From contig JALHNM010000001.1 of NCBI GenBank assembly GCA_022843485.1, positions 782,611-846,610 on the forward strand: a stretch of DNA of 64,000 nt, read 5' to 3'. The position numbers and the translations under genes are program-made. The stretch's first letter is position 1, and every line of letters starts with the position of its first letter. The notes beneath the pieces were generated by a model. That model saw only the letters and a program-made list of their open reading frames with translations, made no database searches and was not told the origin of the DNA. Positions 48,148 through 56,599 of the stretch are shown piece by piece. The stretch comes from Fimbriimonadaceae bacterium. Lineage in GTDB: Bacteria; Armatimonadota; Fimbriimonadia; Fimbriimonadales; Fimbriimonadaceae.

Positions 48148-48564
48148 ATGCTCGATGACTTGATCAAGAACGTCGGTGCGCAGTTCGGCCTCGGTGACAA
48201 GGCCGGTGACTTTGTCGCGATGATCACGAAGCACGTCCAGGCGCAGGGCGGGTTGCCCGGTCTGCTCCAGGCTTTCCAGAACAACGGGGCGGGCGAGAAG
48301 GCCGCGTCGTGGGTGAGCACCGGGGCGAACGTCGATCCGACTCCGGACGAGACGGGGGCGGCTCTGGGTGGCGATTTCGTGACCCAGATGGCCCAGCAGT
48401 TCGGCGTCGATCCGGGGGCGATCACCGGGGCAGCCTCGCAGATCGTGCCTCAGATGGTCGATAAGGCGACCCCGAACGGCGAGGTCCCGCAAGGGTTCGA
48501 CATGATGGAGGCCGTCAAGGGGATGGTCGGGAACCTGGACCTGGGCACACTTCTGGGGAAGTAA
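48148..48564 (+). CDS. YidB/DUF937 family protein
   Basis: 138 residues. Helical protein with GGLPGLLQAFQNNGAGEKAA then SWVSTGANVDPTP, followed by LGGDFVTQMAQQFGVDPGAI, which is the DUF937 (YidB) pattern. Cytoplasmic, function unknown. GGGAGA ribosome site ten bases before the ATG, and TAGGAT about 20 bases upstream as a possible -10. Confidence 0.85.
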   Translation: MLDDLIKNVGAQFGLGDKAGDFVAMITKHVQAQGGLPGLLQAFQNNGAGEKAASWVSTGANVDPTPDETGAALGGDFVTQMAQQFGVDPGAITGAASQIVPQMVDKATPNGEVPQGFDMMEAVKGMVGNLDLGTLLGK

Positions 48565-48586
48565 GGCCTCTCCGGGGGTGAACGTG

Positions 48587-48601
48587 TCCCAGGCTGGAAG
48601 C
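48587..48601. repeat. Half copy of the CCCAGGCTGGAAGCC repeat
   Basis: Matches the left part and loop of the palindrome at 23172-23190, followed by two GCCGATGCTAC units. It stands between convergent genes. Confidence 0.55.
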
Positions 48602-48619
48602 CGATGCTACGGGCCGATG

Positions 48620-49360
48620 CTACGAAAGGGCGACGCCTTCAGCTAGGGATTGGAGTTGGGCGGAGACGTGGGACACGGCCGCGTCGAAGAGGGCTTGGCC
48701 CTTGTCCGCGGTCGCGAGTGTCGGGTAGCCCCACGACCCGTGCTCGGTGAGTTCGTCGAACGTCCAGACGCCGCCCCGGATCGGGGGCTCAGGTGCCAGG
48801 CCGCCGTCCACGGCCGCATCGAAGCGCACCAGGTCTGGGTGGAGGTGGAGCATGAGGCTCGTCTCGGCCTCGCAGGCGTGGCGCACGCCCTTCACCGGCC
48901 CCGTGAGCGTGCTCGCCAGGAGGTCGTCCGGGATGAACTCGAAGTAGCCGGCGTGGCCGATCTGGAGCCGGGGCAGGTCGGCCTTGAGGCGGCGGCAAGC
49001 CACGTCGTTCGGCGAGGTGTTCCCCCCGTGACCGTTCAGGAGGAAGAAGCGCCAGAACCCGTGGGCGGCGAGAGGCCGGACGACGCCCTCGACCGCGCCG
49101 ATGTAGGCATCGAACGAGGCGGACAGGGAGCCGGGGAAGGCGAGGTGGTGGGCGCTGGCGCCGAGCCAGAGCGTGGGGGTCAGGAGTACGCTCTCGGGCG
49201 TTCGGGCCTCCGCCGCTTCGGCCACGGCTGTGGCGAGGAGCGAGTCCGTGAACAGCGGCAAGTGATGGCCGTGTTGTTCGAGCGAGCCCGTCGGAACGAG
49301 GACGACAACGTCGCGCGAGAGGTCGCGCACCTCGGGCCAGGTGAGGTGGGCGAGCTTCAT
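48620..49360 (-). CDS. Creatininase-family amidohydrolase
   Basis: 246 residues. Family text: VVVLVPTGSLEQHGHHLPLF then TDS (metal-binding Glu and His), LNGHGGN and CEAETSLMLHLHPDLV (metal-binding Glu). Members hydrolyse cyclic or linear amides (creatinine, or pathway-specific formamides such as in mycofactocin or FAPy metabolism). The substrate is unknown. ATG overlaps the stop of dnaA (ATGA), an unusual partner, and the two would be co-translated. Confidence 0.9.
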   Translation of the reverse strand: MKLAHLTWPEVRDLSRDVVVLVPTGSLEQHGHHLPLFTDSLLATAVAEAAEARTPESVLLTPTLWLGASAHHLAFPGSLSASFDAYIGAVEGVVRPLAAHGFWRFFLLNGHGGNTSPNDVACRRLKADLPRLQIGHAGYFEFIPDDLLASTLTGPVKGVRHACEAETSLMLHLHPDLVRFDAAVDGGLAPEPPIRGGVWTFDELTEHGSWGYPTLATADKGQALFDAAVSHVSAQLQSLAEGVALS

Positions 49361-50745
49361 CAGACCTCGGGGAACAGGTCGCTCATGAGCAGGCGCACGG
49401 ACGCGTTGAGGTCCTTGTCGCGGTTCATGAGCTCTCTGATCTTCTTGTAGCCGTGCATCATCGAGGTGTGGTCGCGGTTGCCGAAGAGGGCCCCGATGTG
49501 CTTCCAAGAGTCGCCGGTGATCTCGCGGGTGACGTAGACGGCCACGTGTCGGGCGTGGGCGATCGGGGCTTTCCGGCTGACGCCCCTGATCTCGGAGGCC
49601 GGGATCTGGAGGTGGCGGGCGACCGTCTCGACAATCTGGTCGAAGCTCGGTTTGACGGTCGTGACGTTGCGGTAGTACTTCTCGACGATTTCCTCGGCCA
49701 GGGCGAGCGTAATCGGCTCCCCTTCCAGGCTCGCGTGAGCGGCGACCTTCGTGAGGAGGCCCTCGAGGATCCGGACGTTCGCGAAGACCGAGGTGGCGAG
49801 GAACATCGCGACCTCGTGCTCGAGCGGGATGCCCTCTTGGGCCGCCTTGCTCTGGAGGATGGCGCACCGGGTCTCGGTGTCGGGCATCTGAACGTCGGCC
49901 ACCAACCCCGCCTCGAACCGCGACCGTAGGCGCTCGTCCATGAGGAGGAGGTCTTTCGGGGGCTTGTCGGAGGTGAGGACGATCTGCTTCCCGAACCCCT
50001 GGAGCCAGTTGAAGGTGTGGAAGAACTCCTCTTGCGTGCGCTCCTTGCCCGCGATGAACTGCACGTCGTCGAGGAGCCAGACGCTGACCCCGCGTTGCAG
50101 CTTTCGGAAGTGGTCCACGCGGTTCGTCTGGACGCTGTGGATGAACTCCTCGGCGAACTGTTGGCCGGTCATGTAGACGACGTGGGCCTGGGCGTCATGG
50201 CGGTGGATCTCGTGGGCGATCGAGTGCAAGAGGTGGGTCTTGCCGAGACCGGGGCCGCCGTAGATGAAGAGCGGGTTGTACTTGGTGCCGGGCTGGCTCG
50301 CGACGGCCTTGGCGCCGGCGAGGGCGAGGCGGTTGCTCTGGCCGATGACGAACGCGTCGAACCGGTAGCGTTCGATCGGCGAGAAGGCGGGGCGGGCGTC
50401 GACGATGGCCGGTTGCCGGTTGACCACCTCGAGGTCGGGCGCGGGGGGTAGGGGGCGTTCGCGCGGCTGGTCTCTGAACTCGACGCGCACGCTCGTCCCG
50501 AGGGCCTCGCTGAGGGCGGCCTCGATGACGTCGACGTACTTATCCCTCACCCATGCGGCGATGAACTGCCCCGGAGCGTCGAAGACGGCCGTGCGACCCT
50601 CGATCCCGGCGGGCACGAGGGGGCGCAGGAACTTCGTCATCGCCGTTTCGGGGAGCTCCGACTCGAACCCCCGCAAGACCCGGTCCCACGCTGCCCGGAG
50701 TTGGACAGTGTCTTCATGGTCGAGTAAGGAAGGTTGGTCGGACAT
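49360..50745 (-). CDS. dnaA: Chromosomal replication initiator protein DnaA
   Basis: 461 residues with the ATG at 50745. Domain I (residues 1-85) ends before a short linker. Domain III starts FDAFVIGQSNRLALAGAKAV and has Walker A YGGPGLGKTHLLHSIAHEI and Walker B VWLLDDVQFIAGKERTQEEF. Domain IV closes with RKAPIAHARHVAVYVTREIT and FGNRDHTSMMHGYKKI, the DnaA-box-binding helix-turn-helix. A frame to 50985 adds a non-conserved Pro-rich head and is rejected. The promoter carries TATAAT overlapped by a DnaA box. dnaN is not adjacent. Confidence 0.97.
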   Translation of the reverse strand: MSDQPSLLDHEDTVQLRAAWDRVLRGFESELPETAMTKFLRPLVPAGIEGRTAVFDAPGQFIAAWVRDKYVDVIEAALSEALGTSVRVEFRDQPRERPLPPAPDLEVVNRQPAIVDARPAFSPIERYRFDAFVIGQSNRLALAGAKAVASQPGTKYNPLFIYGGPGLGKTHLLHSIAHEIHRHDAQAHVVYMTGQQFAEEFIHSVQTNRVDHFRKLQRGVSVWLLDDVQFIAGKERTQEEFFHTFNWLQGFGKQIVLTSDKPPKDLLLMDERLRSRFEAGLVADVQMPDTETRCAILQSKAAQEGIPLEHEVAMFLATSVFANVRILEGLLTKVAAHASLEGEPITLALAEEIVEKYYRNVTTVKPSFDQIVETVARHLQIPASEIRGVSRKAPIAHARHVAVYVTREITGDSWKHIGALFGNRDHTSMMHGYKKIRELMNRDKDLNASVRLLMSDLFPEV

Positions 50746-50781
50746 GGCCGGAAAGAGGGCCCGGGGCTCCGGGGGAACGGC

Positions 50782-50787
50782 ATTATA
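50782..50787 (-). promoter_or_regulatory. -10 element TATAAT of dnaA
   Basis: 36 bases before the dnaA ATG on the minus strand, giving a leader of about 30 bases. No clear -35. Confidence 0.6.
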
Positions 50788-50791
50788 CACA
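50783..50791 (+). promoter_or_regulatory. DnaA box TTATACACA overlapping the dnaA -10
   Basis: Exact match to TTATNCACA, sharing bases with the TATAAT on the other strand. DnaA bound here would block its own promoter. Confidence 0.6.
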
Positions 50792-50820
50792 GGGATCGTG
50801 CGGGTCTTCGCCCGCTTGCC

Positions 50821-50857
50821 GGGTGGCCCGAGCCGGGTTTTTGAACCCGGCGCCCAC
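50821..50857 (+). other. Hairpin in the dnaA/thiamine pyrophosphokinase intergenic region
   Basis: GCCGGGTT, TTTG, AACCCGGC (50832-50851) with an outer partial stem GGTGG/CCACC. No T run. It may be part of the leader of the downstream gene. Confidence 0.4.
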
Positions 50858-50911
50858 CGTCTGTTCGGCGGCCCAGGTTGGAGGCTTGCGGAAAAAGCGA
50901 ACGGTGGGGGC

Positions 50912-51580
50912 ATGGTCCGGCCTGGGCCTGCCAAACTTCGTTCCGTGGGAGGGAGGGTGCTCGGCGTTCTAGGGGGTGGGGACATGCCGGACGAGCAGTT
51001 AGCGGCCTGGGCGAATGGGGCCGATGCGCTCTACGGCGCGGACTCGGGGGCGCAGCGACTGATCGGGCTCGGTTTCTCGCCGGTCGTCGTGGGGGACTTC
51101 GACAGCTTCGACCCGGCGACAGCCCCGCCCGGCACGCGTCTCGTGCACGACCCTGACCCCGACCGGACCGACTGCGACAAGCTCCTGGCATTGGTCCGGT
51201 CGGACGGGCACGAGGCGGTGACCCTCGCCTGCGTCGAGGGCGACCTGCTCGACCACACGCTTGCGACCCTCTCGAGCCTTGCGCGCTCGGGGCTGGATGG
51301 ACGGCTCGCGCTGCGATCGGGGCTCGCCTGGCTGGTGCGGCCAGGGCCGGGAGTCCGGGTCGAGGAGGCGTTCGGGGCCAGGGTGTCGCTCATCCCGTTG
51401 GTCCGGTGTATTGGCGTCTCGCTCCGAGGGGTCGTCTGGGGCCTCGAGGAGGCCGTCATCGAGCCGGGTGGGGCGCTGAGTGTTTCTAACGAGGGGACAG
51501 GAACGGTCGAGGCGAGCCTCCGGACGGGGGCGGCCTACCTCTTCGTCTGTGGGCCGTCCTGGACACGGCCGACCTGGTGA
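50912..51580 (+). CDS. thiN: Thiamine pyrophosphokinase
   Basis: 222 residues. TPK makes thiamine diphosphate from thiamine and ATP. Motifs: VLGVLGGGDMPDEQLAAW, LYGADSGAQRLIGLGFSPVV then VGDFDSF, the acidic PDRTDCDKLLALV, and the C-terminal beta domain with VSLIPLV, LRGVVWGLEEAVIEPG and LSVSNEG. The ATG at 50912 gives about the family length. Divergent from dnaA and followed by an FHA gene. Confidence 0.9.
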   Translation: MVRPGPAKLRSVGGRVLGVLGGGDMPDEQLAAWANGADALYGADSGAQRLIGLGFSPVVVGDFDSFDPATAPPGTRLVHDPDPDRTDCDKLLALVRSDGHEAVTLACVEGDLLDHTLATLSSLARSGLDGRLALRSGLAWLVRPGPGVRVEEAFGARVSLIPLVRCIGVSLRGVVWGLEEAVIEPGGALSVSNEGTGTVEASLRTGAAYLFVCGPSWTRPTW

Positions 51581-51620
51581 GCGCACCGGGTCTTTGCGGG
51601 TAACCTGCCTCCTTACGACC

Positions 51621-52037
51621 ATGACGGACGAACCGATCGACCAGGAAGCGGTGGCGGTGGACGGGGCTGAGGTCGGCGAGGCGCCGGCCGAAGTTCAGGA
51701 CGGGGGCGGCACCGGCCGTGCTCGACTGACCGTCAAACGGGGGGGGCAGGAGACCGAGGAGACGTTCGAGTTCGGGTCGCCCGCGGTGATCGGGCGGTTC
51801 GACGCTTCGGTCGGTCCGATCGACATTGACCTCGGCGACCTGCCGGAGGGGAGTTACGTCTCGCGCAAGCACGCCCGGTTCACGTTCGAGGGCGGGGTGT
51901 GGTCCGTCACCGACCTCGGGTCGTCGAACGGCACCTTTGTATTGCGCGACGATTTCGAGCGGGTCGAGACGGTGGAACTCGCGGACGGTACCGAGATCGC
52001 CCTTGGCAACGCCCGGTTCGTGTTCCACGTGCTCTGA
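51621..52037 (+). CDS. FHA-domain protein
   Basis: 138 residues. An acidic N-terminal 40 residues precede an FHA domain: VIGRFDASVGPIDIDLGDLP, then YVSRKHARFTFEGGVWSVTD and LGSSNGTFV, with the phosphothreonine-binding Arg, Ser, Arg-His and Asn residues. It reads Ser/Thr phosphorylation; the partner kinase is not in the window. TAACCT lies 14 bases before the ATG. Ends one base short of the convergent purM. Confidence 0.9.
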   Translation: MTDEPIDQEAVAVDGAEVGEAPAEVQDGGGTGRARLTVKRGGQETEETFEFGSPAVIGRFDASVGPIDIDLGDLPEGSYVSRKHARFTFEGGVWSVTDLGSSNGTFVLRDDFERVETVELADGTEIALGNARFVFHVL

Positions 52038-52038
52038 G

Positions 52039-53079
<1,041 letters not shown>

Positions 53080-53086
53080 AGGGTTC

Positions 53087-53092
53087 AGGTTA
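53087..53092 (-). promoter_or_regulatory. -10 element TAACCT, leaderless promoter of purM
   Basis: Seven bases before the GTG at 53079 on the minus strand. Confidence 0.6.
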
Positions 53093-53110
53093 CCAGGCAC
53101 GGGGAGTGGC

Positions 53111-53662
53111 TCAGGCGAGGCCGAGGTCGGCGGCCGAGGCCTTCATCGCTTCCAGCATGATCGCGACGTGCTCCTCGAGCGGCCTACCGATCAGGGCGGC
53201 CCCGCGATGGACCCCCTCGCGGTCGACGGCGGCGGCGAAGCTCGGCTCCTTGAGCTTCTTGAGGACGCTCTTGACTTCGACGTCGAGGATCGACTTCGAC
53301 GGGCGGACGTAGACGACGGCGGCGATGAACCCGGTGAGCTCGTCGCACGCGACGAGGTGCCGCTCCAGGGGGCTCTCCGGAGCGACGCCGGTCTTCTCCT
53401 CGTAGTGGGCGGCGACGGCGCGGACGATAGCCGGATCGACCGACATCGACTCGAGGAGCCGCATGCCCCAGAGCGGGTGGTCCTCGGGGTGCCCCTCGTA
53501 GTCGAAGTCGTGGAGCAGGCCCGTAAGGCCCCAGAGGTCGGGGTCCTCGCCGAGGAGGATCGCGTACTTCCGGAGGCAGCACTCCACGGCGAGCATGTGG
53601 CGGCGGAGCGACGGACTGGGGGTGTGCTCGTGGACGAGGGCGAGGGCTTGGTCTCGGGTCAT
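53111..53662 (-). CDS. HD-domain phosphohydrolase-like protein
   Basis: 183 residues. [20 protein letters not shown] and [20 protein letters not shown] carry the first His and the HD pair, and [11 protein letters not shown] the later His. This small HDIG group is common as stand-alone hydrolase-like proteins of unknown substrate. ATG overlaps the stop of purE (ATGA), so the two are translated together. Confidence 0.85.
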   Translation of the reverse strand: MTRDQALALVHEHTPSPSLRRHMLAVECCLRKYAILLGEDPDLWGLTGLLHDFDYEGHPEDHPLWGMRLLESMSVDPAIVRAVAAHYEEKTGVAPESPLERHLVACDELTGFIAAVVYVRPSKSILDVEVKSVLKKLKEPSFAAAVDREGVHRGAALIGRPLEEHVAIMLEAMKASAADLGLA

Positions 53663-54159
53663 GAGGCGTCGCCTTCCGGTTCGATGACGTGGCCGGCAAG
53701 GACGTCGGCCGTCTGACGTCGGCGGAACTCGTCGAGCCGTTCCGCGAGGTCGGGGTCGGCCAGGGCCAAGATCTGGACGGCGAGCAGCCCGGCGTTCCGG
53801 GCGTTGCCGATGGCGACGGTGGCGACGGGCACCCCGGCGGGCATCTGGACAATCGAGAGGAGCGAGTCGAGGCCATTCATGGCCTTCGAGGGGACGGGAA
53901 CGCCGATAACGGGCAAGGTGGTGTGGGCGGCGACCATCCCCGGGAGGTGGGCGGCGCCTCCGGCACCGGCGACGATGACACGCAGCCCCCGCGAGCGGGC
54001 GGACTCGGCGTACTCCGCCATGAGGGCCGGCGTGCGGTGGGCACTGACGACGCGGACTTCACAGGGCACCCCGAACTCGGCTAGGGTGCGCTCCGCGGGC
54101 CGCATGGTCTCGAGGTCGCTGCGCGAGCCCATGATCACGCCGACGAGGGGCCGATCCAT
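53659..54159 (-). CDS. purE: N5-carboxyaminoimidazole ribonucleotide mutase
   Basis: 166 residues. PurE converts N5-CAIR to CAIR in purine synthesis. Text: [55 protein letters not shown], then [20 protein letters not shown] then AIGNARNAG. The start was set at MDRPLVGV; a longer frame runs through non-conserved sequence antisense to other genes. purK is not adjacent. Confidence 0.95.
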   Translation of the reverse strand: MDRPLVGVIMGSRSDLETMRPAERTLAEFGVPCEVRVVSAHRTPALMAEYAESARSRGLRVIVAGAGGAAHLPGMVAAHTTLPVIGVPVPSKAMNGLDSLLSIVQMPAGVPVATVAIGNARNAGLLAVQILALADPDLAERLDEFRRRQTADVLAGHVIEPEGDAS

Positions 54160-54181
54160 CGGCGAGAGTCTGGCACGACCC

Positions 54182-54973
54182 TTAGGCCCGGCGCAGGATG
54201 AGGTTGACGCAGGCGCCTTCGAGTGGGGGTACGGATCCTTCCGGGCGGTAGCCGTGCTGGGCGAAGAGGTCGAGGAGCGCGCTGCTACTGGAGCCCGCCT
54301 GGTGGAGGAGGCCGTCGTGGAACTCGCACAGGACCCATCCGATCCGCCCTTCGGCCAGGGCCCGGGCGGCCCCCTCGACGACCGCGGGCTCATGGCCTTC
54401 GACGTCGATCTTCAGCGCGTCGACGCGGTCGAGGCCCTGGTCGGCGAGGACAGCGTCGAGCGGCCGGCACTCGACTTCGGTCTCGGTCATCCCCTCGGTG
54501 TAGGCGACGACGCTCGGGTCGAAGTTCTGGTAGCTCGCCGGGGGGAGGAAGAGGCGGAGCCGGCCTTCGGTTGCGCTGGCGGCGAGGTTGAGACACGTGA
54601 CGTTCTGGGATCGGAGCGTCCCCACGGAGCGGCTGAGCTTGGCGAAGATCGGGCTGGGTTCGAGGGCGAGGACCTTCCCCTCCGGCCCGACGGACCGGGC
54701 AGCGAGGAGGGTGTAGTAGCCGATGTTGGCCCCGACGTCGACGACGGTCATCCCGGGTTCGAGCAGGTTCGCGAACCGTGCGGTCTCGGCCGGTTCGTAC
54801 GATCCCATATAGATGTTACGTTGGATGAGGTCGGCGAGGTCGAGCTCCATCACCGCGCCGTTGACCACGGCCATCCTGACCCCTTCCCGCGGGAGAAGGG
54901 AGTCGAGGACTCGCTGCCGCCCCCGGAAGTAGGGGAACGGACGGACGGCCCGGGCCAGGAGGTCGCCGATCAT
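54182..54973 (-). CDS. FkbM-family methyltransferase
   Basis: 263 residues. SAM-binding motif [20 protein letters not shown], then [15 protein letters not shown], and the FkbM core [20 protein letters not shown], followed by LCEFHDG. FkbM enzymes O-methylate sugars or polyketides. The target is unknown. TAAGGT nine bases before the ATG suggests a leaderless message. Confidence 0.88.
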   Translation of the reverse strand: MIGDLLARAVRPFPYFRGRQRVLDSLLPREGVRMAVVNGAVMELDLADLIQRNIYMGSYEPAETARFANLLEPGMTVVDVGANIGYYTLLAARSVGPEGKVLALEPSPIFAKLSRSVGTLRSQNVTCLNLAASATEGRLRLFLPPASYQNFDPSVVAYTEGMTETEVECRPLDAVLADQGLDRVDALKIDVEGHEPAVVEGAARALAEGRIGWVLCEFHDGLLHQAGSSSSALLDLFAQHGYRPEGSVPPLEGACVNLILRRA

Positions 54974-54982
54974 CCGCCCCCG

Positions 54983-54988
54983 ACCTTA
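54983..54988 (-). promoter_or_regulatory. -10 element TAAGGT, leaderless promoter
   Basis: Nine bases before the ATG at 54973 on the minus strand. Confidence 0.5.
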
Positions 54989-54997
54989 CCCGGGCTC

Positions 54998-55810
54998 TCA
55001 GTCGCTGGGGGGCGGGATGACGCGGTCGATCTCGTGGATCACCCCGTTCTTCGCCATGAGGTCGGCCTTCAGCACCCGTGCCGACCCGATCCCAGTCATC
55101 GTGCCCTGGCCCTCGACGCTCAGGTTGACCCCTCCCACGGACCGGACGTTCCGGGCGTCGAGCAGCACGGCGGAGTCCATCTGGCCGTAGAGGAAGTGGG
55201 CGCGCACGAACTTCCTGAGCCGCTCCGGAGGGGTCGTCCACGACTGGAGCATCGAGTTCGAGACGGTCTCGAACGCCTTGTCGGATGGCGCGAGAAGGGA
55301 CATCCTCGCCTCGTTGAGCAGCTCCTGGGTGAGTCCGGCTTGGCGGACGAGGCCGAGGAAGCGTCCGAACCGTCCCTCGGCTTCGAGGGTTTGGACGATG
55401 TCGAGGCTCGCGCCTGTGGGGGCGTACTCGGCCCGCGGGGCCTCCCGACTCGGCGCCGGGATCTGGCGGGGGCGTTGGCTTTCCGGGATCTTCACGGTGC
55501 GAGGGGCGTCGCCGGGCGGCCTCCTCACGACGATGCCGTTGGACCGGGAGAGGACTTCGCCCTCGGGGGGCTCCGGGGTGTCGCGCCCGGCGACGGGGCC
55601 GGGGTCGTTGGGTGACGGGTCCGAGTTGGGTCGGTCGACTCGGTCCCGCGGCGGCTCATAGGCCTTGGCGGGGGGCGAGGTCACGTTCTCGGAGCCGGGG
55701 TAGCCGAGTTTCGAGACGTCTTTATGCTGGCTCGCGCACGAGACGGTGGCGAACAGGGCCAGGACGGTCAACAGAGCCAAGAAGACGGGGCGAACTCGTT
55801 CCACGCTCAT
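54998..55810 (-). CDS. Fasciclin-domain lipoprotein
   Basis: 270 residues. Lipoprotein-like signal MSVERVRPVFLALLTVLALF then ATVSC. Residues 30-130 are a Pro-rich, disordered spacer. The C-terminal 135 residues are a FAS1 domain (FLGLVRQAGLTQELL, MSLLAPSDKAFETV, HFLYGQM, GVIHEIDRVIPPP). It is probably anchored to a membrane with the adhesive domain held away by the spacer. The other fasciclin gene (4419-4820) lacks both signal and spacer. Confidence 0.85.
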   Translation of the reverse strand: MSVERVRPVFLALLTVLALFATVSCASQHKDVSKLGYPGSENVTSPPAKAYEPPRDRVDRPNSDPSPNDPGPVAGRDTPEPPEGEVLSRSNGIVVRRPPGDAPRTVKIPESQRPRQIPAPSREAPRAEYAPTGASLDIVQTLEAEGRFGRFLGLVRQAGLTQELLNEARMSLLAPSDKAFETVSNSMLQSWTTPPERLRKFVRAHFLYGQMDSAVLLDARNVRSVGGVNLSVEGQGTMTGIGSARVLKADLMAKNGVIHEIDRVIPPPSD

Positions 55811-55882
55811 TGTTGGGATTCTTCCTCATCTCCTTTCAACGCCCAGGGGGCCGGGCCCGATCCGAGGCCCGGCCAGGGGAGG

Positions 55883-56437
55883 TCAGAGTACGGCCGAGGC
55901 GTGGGCGACTCGTTCGATGGCCTCGCGGTAGTGTTCGAGGGCGGGCACCTCCAGGTCGACCTCCTTGGCGAGGTCGTCCCAGACCCGAAGCTGGGCCGCC
56001 TCTCGGGCGAACGGCCCCGCCTCGAACTCGCGCACCTCTTCGGGGGACATCGGCCCGCCTTGGAGCTTAAGACTGAGGCGGGAGGCCTCGGAGAGCTTGT
56101 CCATGTAGCCCGGATCGGTGGCACAAAGGTAGCGTTTGGCCTCGACGTGGAGCCGGGCGCACTCGGAGACGACCGAGGGGAAGCGGTCGGCGAGCCAAAG
56201 GTGGCCGACGTCCTCGTGGAGGGTGTCGACGCCTTGCCGTGCGATGTCCTCCGGGCTGGCGTCGATCATGTGGCCGATGTCGTGGAGGAGGGCGGCGACG
56301 ACGAGCTCTTCGGGGGCCCCGTCCCGGCCCGCGAAGTAGGCGGCCTGGAGGCCGTGCTGGCGTTGCGTGACGTCCTCTCCGTACATTTCGTCGCCGTGGT
56401 CGGCGAACATCCGTTCGATCTCGTGGTAGATCCCCAT
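55883..56437 (-). CDS. PhnZ/TmpB-like HD-domain oxygenase
   Basis: 184 residues. YGEDVTQRQHGLQAAYFA, then LVVAALLHDIGHMID (His52-Asp53), DTLHEDVGHLWLADRF and ECARLHVEAKRYLCATDPGY match the phosphonate-degradation HD family. PhnZ and TmpB, its characterised members, use a mixed-valent di-iron centre to split the C-P bond of 1-hydroxy-2-aminoethylphosphonates with O2. The metal ligand positions seem intact. The partner hydroxylase PhnY/TmpA is not in the window. A Pho-box-like repeat starts 24 bases before the ATG, linking it with phnDCEE at 44.9-48.1 kb. Confidence 0.82.
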   Translation of the reverse strand: MGIYHEIERMFADHGDEMYGEDVTQRQHGLQAAYFAGRDGAPEELVVAALLHDIGHMIDASPEDIARQGVDTLHEDVGHLWLADRFPSVVSECARLHVEAKRYLCATDPGYMDKLSEASRLSLKLQGGPMSPEEVREFEAGPFAREAAQLRVWDDLAKEVDLEVPALEHYREAIERVAHASAVL

Positions 56438-56460
56438 ACTCCCCCTAGACTTTCGTCCTA

Positions 56461-56479
56461 ATGTTAACCAACGGTTAAG
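56461..56479 (-). promoter_or_regulatory. Pho-box-like direct repeat upstream of PhnZ-like gene
   Basis: On the minus strand CTTAACCG, TTG, GTTAACAT (period 11), oriented with the gene starting at 56437. Confidence 0.65.
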
Positions 56480-56518
56480 AACCGTGCTATACTGCCCGAC
56501 ACAACCTCATCGGTCGTC

Positions 56519-56586
56519 CGTCGAGAGCGGGGATCGTGCGTAGCCTCTTTGCTTCGGGTCATGGCTTGCACGCCCCGCTCTCGACG
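56519..56586. terminator. Large hairpin with 14-bp perfect outer stem after glgP
   Basis: CGTCGAGAGCGGGG (56519-56532) pairs with CCCCGCTCTCGACG (56573-56586), and CGTGC/GCACG extends it inside. It lies 13 bases after the glgP stop. On the + strand a TATACT at 56488-56493 could also drive it as a small RNA. Confidence 0.55.
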
Positions 56587-56599
56587 TTTCGGCGGCTGC

